A DNA stretch of 64,000 nucleotides, from positions 62,001 through 126,000 of the forward strand of contig DBYR01000006.1 in the NCBI GenBank assembly GCA_002310215.1, given 5' to 3'. The notes beneath the pieces were generated by a model. That model had not been told where the DNA came from. It made no database searches and was given only the letters and a program-made list of their open reading frames with translations. Position numbers and translations under genes: made by a program. Positions 61,401 to 64,000 of the stretch are shown here, piece by piece. This DNA comes from Bacteroidales bacterium UBA1181. Lineage in GTDB: Bacteria > Bacteroidota > Bacteroidia > Bacteroidales > Paludibacteraceae. Positions within the stretch are counted from its first letter, which is position 1. Every line of letters starts with the position of its first letter.

Positions 61401-62291
61401 CGGGGACCCCGAACGCAAGGAATAATCGGAATTCAAGAGAGGGTTGGAAGATATATTACCTGTCCCATCATATCCACCTTGCACACACGAGTAAGTCACA
61501 TTCGCCTTACCAGAAATGCTTCTGACATTGCCATAAATAATACAGTTGGTGATTTGACAACCATTATTGGAGGATTTGACAGCATATTGTTCAGACGAGG
61601 TGTTGCCGGAGACACGGGTATTACCGACCACCGTACAGTTTATCATATTCCCGCCATTCAGATTGACGGCGGCGACATTCGAGCCACTCAACTTATTCGA
61701 GGCCACCACCACATTGACCAAACTTCCGCCCGAGTTGACCAATACAACGCCAATGTTAGCTTCCGAAGAGGTATTAGCAGTAATCAATCCACCAATCAAA
61801 GTGCCCGATACAGCGACGGGCGCACCTTCCGTACTATTCCGCACGCTGGTGTTGTTCAGTTTCAACACGGCTTTACTATTGACGGAGACATAATGGCTAT
61901 AGGAAGAGAAGGATGTCGTGGAATTAAGGTTGTTACAATCGAGCACAACGTTCAAAAACTCCACCTCGCAGCCTCCATTGATGTAGATGGACGTGTTATA
62001 GAGGTGAATCAGGTCCCAGAAGAAACTGATGGAAACCCTTTTGATGGCATATCCGTTACGGGACGTCACCACGACGCTTTTGGCGAAACTTAAATCGCTA
62101 TTCAAAGATATGTCACTGAGCAACATCAGTGTGTCACCATTACTTGCGGCATCCAAGGCTTCAGACATGACAGAATAAGAGGCGCCAGAACCTGATACGC
62201 CGACTGTCAATGTACGTCCACACACAGAAGAGAGGGAACATAAAAAACATATAACTACACTCAGAAGTATTTTAAAACCCTTTGCTTTCAT
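52491..62291 (-). CDS. Giant secreted beta-helix and repeat protein with T9SS-like C-terminus
   Basis: 3,266 residues with a signal peptide (ILLSVVICFLCSLSSVCG). Residues ~27-330 form a right-handed beta-helix with Asn-rich rungs, ending in a choice-of-anchor-Q-like segment (LRSGSPCEDAGN, NVDYFGNAR). A linker with C-D-T-I/C-D-S motifs leads to four copies of a ~300-residue module (~480-1740), each with an HYR-like part (D-x-x-x-P-x-x-D/x-C) and a VWHGHSF part. Then about 24 repeats of ~45-50 residues (~1745-2985). The last ~80 residues (STYPVYTNRGMVTVYVHG, GAKMYVYTMEGALKYW) look like a T9SS type A sorting domain. I infer a long surface fibre or adhesin. The beta-helix may bind or cut glycans, but no catalytic residues can be assigned. 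Confidence 0.88.
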   Translation of the reverse strand: MKAKGFKILLSVVICFLCSLSSVCGRTLTVGVSGSGASYSVMSEALDAASNGDTLMLLSDISLNSDLSFAKSVVVTSRNGYAIKRVSISFFWDLIHLYNTSIYINGGCEVEFLNVVLDCNNLNSTTSFSSYSHYVSVNSKAVLKLNNTSVRNSTEGAPVAVSGTLIGGLITANTSSEANIGVVLVNSGGSLVNVVVASNKLSGSNVAAVNLNGGNMINCTVVGNTRVSGNTSSEQYAVKSSNNGCQITNCIIYGNVRSISGKANVTYSCVQGGYDGTGNISSNPLLNSDYSLRSGSPCEDAGNSSAVSSLTNVDYFGNARISGSAVDMGVSELPRDFCEKTDTRISCGSPFVWIDGKTYTESNHTAVDTIPGGADCDTIVTLDLTVYPPVDKSSLTEDDLNKMDCTGEMVTFSFDPSASGRTSFRWTNTSGVLLGTSDSFSCAVGAFDMEYRFIASFPDGGCPDTTVFRALVNYDFNVRNIAGQTIDSVSNNGCLLKSLDLTPYRPAILYCSNMGKDTAYSYRLNGGSWVDFATAPVLTDVASGDEIFWRVVVHTQEGASFDAETPDPIIVHLRDEQAPALSCDDISSGKRVVPVADSVNGIVPCSISLDDVLSAASDNCSSSLKVFASLDGTSFDVFNGYAGSLNVFDAPSVLVYWKVEDGGGLQSAVCPVTYEVERTTPANGKMYAIVRDTMLCAGDLPYTWHGHTFVADGESAEVGAALLTVRVDSSYLIKETVVNVGPYTWRNGVTYTESVVVEGFRRPNAGACDSVYSLYLTIKEPNSLKIDEPNVSIDSAMNDGCYLSALDLTPWVPNYSYNADNAVDTMLYYRVNGGDWVTYSSNAVLSQVANGTSLYWRVVITTDEHNTVSDETVTPQVVRLHDATSPSIDCEKVSVGNRFVAVRDSVMGVVPFSVSRDEVKTAASDNCSSDISVYFSNDGLSFSEYNGETFSLNVFTQPSTTIYWKVYDEAGNESSICPVEYGVERKTEVSSKMYAIVRDTLLCAGDLPFVWHGHSFISDGESAEVGAALLTVHVDSSYFVEETVVSMNAYTWRNGVTYTESVRVGGYHQPNAGGCDSVYALNLVIKANNSLVVQEAVSPIDSVANEGCGLRLLDLTTLLPAYTYNADKAIDTIVYYRVNGGAWVSLTEHPSLAGVADMTELHWRVVVNAPDTSLSDETINPQIIRVKNLTPPSLDCDGISVGKRFAPVSDSINGKVLFSVAPADVRTAASSACASDFEIYYSNDGVNFTPYNGLTFDLNVFSQTERTLHWMVKDLSGNESSSCAVEYAVERATEVDGRMYAIVRDTFVCATAFPVVWHGHSFAAAGESAEVGAALLTVKTDSSFFRKDTIVICGVSRYVWRDGNTYLGGTSQDLSYTVDNGAGLCDSVVDVHLVVHSRMTNKPYGDTVRLWGCAGDEKSVGFSAKPTAEYNMYRWYEQGRPMVDESGNPMDGVSRFMLTYNGLDNYEYMLVVSASDGYCSDTTVIITNSTHSVETGDLQPMVLEAGDNCRADVRLWDYIPSFKDICSYTFNDTVCYFDVNSSGERLLTRDDRYEFVEGDTIFWKVGYLANNDTIYTASSTDFFQVVSVVDRTAPKVDETGISYGNRVHPVVDSVMGDVRFMVPVSDVTDHLSDNCDVVGDLTLKYSYDGVTYEDFSGMEVRLNVYDAPSVWIYYSATDKSGNEMIDSVLYRVERNTPVGEDSFAVVRDTMLCPAELPYVWHGYSFSKSEEFAVVGAAHLTVRTWTDFDRYDTVVACHSFVWRDGVEYFESTTEPIWLVDNGEGVCDSVVHLNLTILNPTYGVDTVVICVKELPYEWNGYQLDGDSVVKMNNKLGCDSLVDVKVIVLPVARAEIYDTACGSYQLNDSVYTQSGDYEQVLVSKVTGCDSILTLHLVVNPIPTTTISATVCGSYTLNDSVYTKSGDYVQRLVSKVTGCDSILTLHLTVLEHTYGVDTVEICQGMLPYMWHDMAIYGDTVMRLYNSVGCDSFVSIRLIERPVTITEVYDTACGSYFLNGFEYIKSGSYEQRLTGVWGCDSIVRLYLMLSEEKSYTINANACGSYTLNDSVYTQSGVYEQRLTTASGCDSVLTLVLDITPAGDTLIKEIAKGSFVLNDSTYTQSGLYEQHIPTSDGCDSIVRLDLTIVEGIVTEWSDTACAGGIWWDNAIIKQTGTYSKHYVTDRGEDSTSILHLTILPTKYNTIVDTAYSFYILNDSVYTKSGIYEQYLSSSSGCDSVITLNLKILNFVNGVIKDTVCTSFTMNDSVYTKSGTYEQRFVTPDGRDSTVVLELVIYPSYEVTLNETACGSYELNDSVYTESGYYEQLLHSVTGCDSLVKLNLTILNVPTTVITDTACGSYVLNDSTYRKSGTYEQRLVSVNGCDSVIQLNLTVLSAPVTQIFDTVCVSYRLNDSVYTETGIYEQYFSALNGCDSIVRLNLVVLSSPSVVVYDTACISYTVDGQVYTEDAILQKKVNSPTGCDSIFTIHLTILPVMRDTIYRTSCGSYTLNDSIYTKSGVYDQVLTSSIGCDSILTLYLTVLEPTYGADTVDICENAPYVMWHDFQVSSDTSLTIKNHLDCDSIVAVHLNRLPILRSEFNDTSCAPYVWNEREYNESGDYDYRLTSSIGCDSIITLHLTILPSYEIFLLDSAVSYYEWNGERYDSSGLYTQHLVSSLGCDSVVTVGLAILPPPEKAPEKVNACVSYEWQGRTLTESGVYYDLLKTATGEDSIVSIDLTINYPKYNEDTFYYSVCRSELPVVWNGYEIYDDTSRVVLTTQAGCDSFVIFRLNVLPTYDTTVYATSCDSFEWHGRYFYDTGVYTDTLQSVLGCDSITRLSLSIKKSSVTKIRRTLCESELPVRWKEYEFYGDTLIVFPAANGCDSIIDVKLTINKEYNLVYNEVTCGDFLWQGRRLKTSGTYVDSFTTASGCDSVVTLNLVVSHPYYVHIVDSTKAGTVYEKNGFTVDANHIGNYEYEVNLLSQYGCDSIVHLSLFVDGRDIKIKWVSVTGGASVFFGDKNMSRKFCAGDEYIVNYQVLGGVPDSFKFFFDSEEIAQGFRNVVGEVKEGDVGSISFTVPDGIAPGMYKVNVQMFGEGKSSKVANLKLRLGYDARHVMRMWNDVVVCDNSQNEFVAYQWRRNNVDIPNANGQYFCELGGLNGYYSLHAITPKNDTVYVCGKYFEALDVPFTISTYPVYTNRGMVTVYVHGLQEADLVGAKMYVYTMEGALKYWTDIVRMENEVWVNEGRYVCVVVLADERSASCKFVSRAVELKK
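53320..57060 (-). repeat. About 24 cysteine-framed repeats in the giant gene
   Basis: Unit of ~45-50 residues: T-A-C-G-S-Y-x-L-N-D-S-V-Y-T-x-S-G-x-Y-E-Q-x-L, then G-C-D-S-I-x-x-L-x-L-x-V. Two subtypes alternate irregularly, the ACGSY type and a C-x-S-E-L-P-x-x-W-x-G-Y type. Two Cys per unit suggest a disulfide per repeat. Boundaries are approximate. Confidence 0.8.
57060..60880 (-). repeat. Four large modules of about 300 residues in the giant gene
   Basis: Each module contains, in order, a D-S-x-x-x-x-G-C start, a Y-R-V-N-G-G-x-W-V strand, an HYR-like core with S-V-G-x-R and A-A-S-D-N-C-S-S, then M-Y-A-I-V-R-D-T, V-W-H-G-H-S-F, A-E-V-G-A-A-L-L-T-V and W-R-x-G-x-T-Y. Modules 1-3 are close; module 4 is more divergent. 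Boundaries are approximate. Confidence 0.78.
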
Positions 62292-62335
62292 AACTAATTC
62301 GAATATTTAGCGTCCTCCACAGACGTTCCAAATTA

Positions 62336-62343
62336 CAAATGTA
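62336..62343 (-). promoter_or_regulatory. Promoter -7 box of the second giant gene
   Basis: Minus-strand TACATTTG matches TAnnTTTG; a TTG core lies 19 bases upstream (62363-62365). 44 bases before the ATG. Confidence 0.55.
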
Positions 62344-62547
62344 TGAAGAAATCCAACATCAGCAATATACCTAATTCACCTAAATAACCTCAAAGATGGG
62401 AAAAAATCTACAATACACCAACAATTATTAACACATTTACAAAAAAATCGCAAGGGGAACGTGAAAAAGCGCCCGTCAAGGCTGTTCGTCTCTTGTTAAT
62501 AATTTGTCAGGAAACGGTTAGGAAAGAGTTAAAACCGCATGGGAGGG

Positions 62548-62584
62548 AAAAGAAAAAGGGAAGCCCCCACAATGAGGACTTCCC
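62548..62584 (-). terminator. Terminator of fabG
   Basis: On the minus strand a 9-bp stem GGGAAGTCC/GGGCTTCCC (62558-62584, one G-U pair) is followed by TTTTTCTTTT. It lies 35 bases after the fabG stop. Confidence 0.85.
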
Positions 62585-62618
62585 GATATTCCATATAAAA
62601 AATTCGCAAAGCGGCAAA

Positions 62619-63365
62619 TTACATATTCATGCCACCACAGCAATGGATAACCTGTCCGGAGACATACGAAGAGAGGTCGGATGCCAAGAAAACCGCAACA
62701 TTTGCCACGTCTTCCGGTGTACCTCCCCTTCTCAACGGAATAGTATCCGTCCATTGTTTGCGCACTTCCTCAGACAACTGCATCGTCATATCCGTCAGGA
62801 TGAAACCTGGGGCGATACAGTTCGCACGGATGCCACGTGAGCCCAACTCCTTCGCGGTGGACTTCGCCAAACCGATCATACCCGCCTTGGAAGCAGAGTA
62901 GTTGCACTGTCCCGCATTACCGGAAACACCCACGACAGAGCTCATGTTAATGATGCTACCGCCACGCTGACGCATCATGATTGGAGCACATGCGTGAATA
63001 AAATTGAAAGCGGACTTCAAGTTCACCGTCAAGACAGCGTCCCATTGAGCCTCCGTCATACGCAGCAACAACGTATCTTTTGTAATGCCCGCATTATTCA
63101 CCAAAATATCGATACTTCCGAAATCTTTTTGGATTTGCTCCACCACCTTATGCGTCTCTTCAAAATCAGCCGCATTGGATGCATATCCTTTAGCCTTCAC
63201 GCCCAAAGCGGCGATTTCAGCCTCAGTCGCCTTACCGAGTTCGTCAATCTTCAAATCCGTGAACGCTATGTTTGCGCCCTCACTGGCGAACTTCAAGGCG
63301 ATAGCCTTGCCAATACCTCTGGCGGCACCTGTGATAAGAGCCGTCTTGCCACTTAACAATCCCAT
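62619..63365 (-). CDS. fabG: 3-oxoacyl-ACP reductase
   Basis: 248 residues, a short-chain dehydrogenase. Reduces 3-oxoacyl-ACP with NADPH. Cofactor motif TGAARGIGKAIA near residue 13, NNAGI near residue 89, catalytic Ser in SSVVGVSGNAGQ near residue 142, and YSASKAG (Tyr and Lys) near residue 155, then RANCIAPGFILTDMT. It has its own -7 box (63405-63412) and terminator. The ending VIHCCGGMNM has an unusual Cys pair where VDGG is common. Confidence 0.95.
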   Translation of the reverse strand: MGLLSGKTALITGAARGIGKAIALKFASEGANIAFTDLKIDELGKATEAEIAALGVKAKGYASNAADFEETHKVVEQIQKDFGSIDILVNNAGITKDTLLLRMTEAQWDAVLTVNLKSAFNFIHACAPIMMRQRGGSIINMSSVVGVSGNAGQCNYSASKAGMIGLAKSTAKELGSRGIRANCIAPGFILTDMTMQLSEEVRKQWTDTIPLRRGGTPEDVANVAVFLASDLSSYVSGQVIHCCGGMNM

Positions 63366-63404
63366 AATTATATTCTCTTTTTGTTTTTAGTTATTAATTT
63401 TAGA

Positions 63405-63412
63405 CAAAGATA
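63405..63412 (-). promoter_or_regulatory. Promoter -7 box of fabG
   Basis: Minus-strand TATCTTTG matches TAnnTTTG and lies between ispG and fabG, 40 bases before the fabG ATG. Confidence 0.5.
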
Positions 63413-63417
63413 GGAAT

Positions 63418-64000
63418 TTATTTCCAATCTCCGTTTCGCTTAATCAAATCAATCAACCTATCCACAGCCTCCTCCGCCGGAATAAGTTTCTCCACGCAGG
63501 TCTGTCCTTTGTACAGATTCACCTTACCCTTCGCGGACCCCACATAACCATAGTCGGCATCGGCCATCTCGCCTGGTCCGTTCACGATACAACCCATGAT
63601 TCCTATCTTCAGTCCCTTCAGATGGGAAGTCTTCGCTTTAATCTGTGCAATGGTGGACTGCAGGTCGAACAAGGTGCGCCCGCAACTCGGACACGAGATA
63701 TACTCCGTCTTGCTGACGCGCACACGGGAGCCTTGTAGAATGCCGAACGACAAGGAGAGCAACTGTTCCTGCGGCACATTCGGAGCCTCAATCCATAGAC
63801 CGTCGCCCAAACCATCAATGAAGAACACGCCCAAATCAGCAGCCGCCTTAATCTGCAAATCCTCAAGGTTGGAATCTTTGTACGTACGCTTCAACACGAC
63901 AGGATTCCTCAGTCCCTCGGCAAGCAACGCATGGAAGAAAGCCCGTTGCTCCCCCACTCCATTCTGATGGTCAGTCGTCAAGATGAAGACCGTACGCTCA
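63418..64000 (-). CDS. ispG: 4-hydroxy-3-methylbut-2-en-1-yl diphosphate synthase, 3' part
   Basis: The frame is open to the right edge of the window, so about 193 C-terminal residues are seen and the start lies outside. MEP-pathway enzyme that turns MEcPP into HMBPP with an iron-sulfur cluster. Cluster ligands are visible: SCPSCGRTLFDLQ (two Cys) and GIMGCIVNGPGEMADADYGYVG (Cys and Glu). The preceding LGDGLWIEAPN region fits the long form of IspG found in Bacteroidota. 52 bases before fabG on the same strand. Confidence 0.93.
   Translation of the reverse strand, partial: ERTVFILTTDHQNGVGEQRAFFHALLAEGLRNPVVLKRTYKDSNLEDLQIKAAADLGVFFIDGLGDGLWIEAPNVPQEQLLSLSFGILQGSRVRVSKTEYISCPSCGRTLFDLQSTIAQIKAKTSHLKGLKIGIMGCIVNGPGEMADADYGYVGSAKGKVNLYKGQTCVEKLIPAEEAVDRLIDLIKRNGDWK

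Larger units (their letters stand above)
62292..62618. other. Intergenic region of 327 bases
   Basis: Holds the probable promoter of the giant gene at the left and the fabG terminator at the right. I see no gene between them. Confidence 0.7.

Noticed and set aside
61200..62093. Long plus-strand open frame (297 codons) opposite the second giant gene
   Set aside because: Antisense to a clear coding frame, Arg/Thr/His-rich composition typical of a shadow, no motif.

Overview
The window comes from a bacterium of the phylum Bacteroidota, most likely order Bacteroidales. Evidence: the type IX secretion (T9SS) gene porQ, three or more T9SS cargo-type proteins, the short Bacteroidota-specific gene DUF4295 directly after rpmB-rpmG, DUF4783 and DUF4846 proteins, a long-form IspG C-terminus, and many promoters of the Bacteroides type (-7 box TAnnTTTG, often with TTTG about 19 bases upstream). 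I see no rRNA, tRNA, CRISPR array, insertion sequence or prophage. Most of the window is chromosomal housekeeping; the unusual content is giant repetitive secreted proteins.

Layout. 1-12402 (minus): the 5' part of a secreted protein cut by the window edge, and beside it its giant paralogue of about 3,880 residues, with some two dozen HYR-like domains and a T9SS type B (gliding-motility/CHU_C-like) C-terminus. 12619-20898 (minus): one probable operon, NtrY-like histidine kinase, porQ, cmk, ispH, pfkA and a membrane-anchored degenerate SGNH-fold protein, with a promoter -7 box before it and a strong terminator after it. 21027-23974 (minus): PagL-like outer-membrane barrel, slyD, aroC. 24067-25407 (plus): CinA/PncC, then rpmB-rpmG-DUF4295 with its own promoter and terminator. 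25548-27407 (plus): two lipoproteins, an M15 peptidase and a DUF4846 protein. 27508-30639 (minus): DUF4783, nadC, surface nuclease, fabD. 30735-31208: rlmH. 31490-32326 (minus): a membrane-bound LytTR regulator. 32607-35764 (plus): fabH-fabK-fabF. 35933-38503 (plus): a secreted M6-family metalloprotease. 38695-38816: a candidate small RNA with its own promoter and terminator. 38981-40417 (minus): polysaccharide flippase. 40598-43795 (plus): a LOG-family nucleotide hydrolase followed at once by a sacsin/Hsp90-like ATPase of unknown role. 43907-50252 (plus): cardiolipin synthase, DUF59 Fe-S factor, LpxH-like phosphatase, rarA, S41 protease, nucleotidyltransferase. 50421-62291 (minus): orphan surface glycan-binding lipoprotein, outer-membrane barrel protein, and a second giant secreted protein of 3,266 residues. 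62619-64000 (minus): fabG and the 3' part of ispG.

How it works together. Fatty-acid synthesis genes (fabD, fabH, fabK, fabF, fabG) lie in three separate places. ispG and ispH serve the MEP isoprenoid pathway. A large share of the window serves the cell surface: PorQ belongs to the machinery that attaches T9SS cargo, and the two giant proteins, the M6 protease and probably the partial paralogue are likely cargo. The two giant genes alone occupy about 21.4 kb, one third of the window.

The best candidates for something undescribed are: the giant modular proteins and the four-domain duplication inside the first; the LOG plus sacsin-like ATPase pair; the 86-nt RNA at 38731-38816; and the catalytically degenerate SGNH protein and NtrY-like kinase sharing an operon with porQ.
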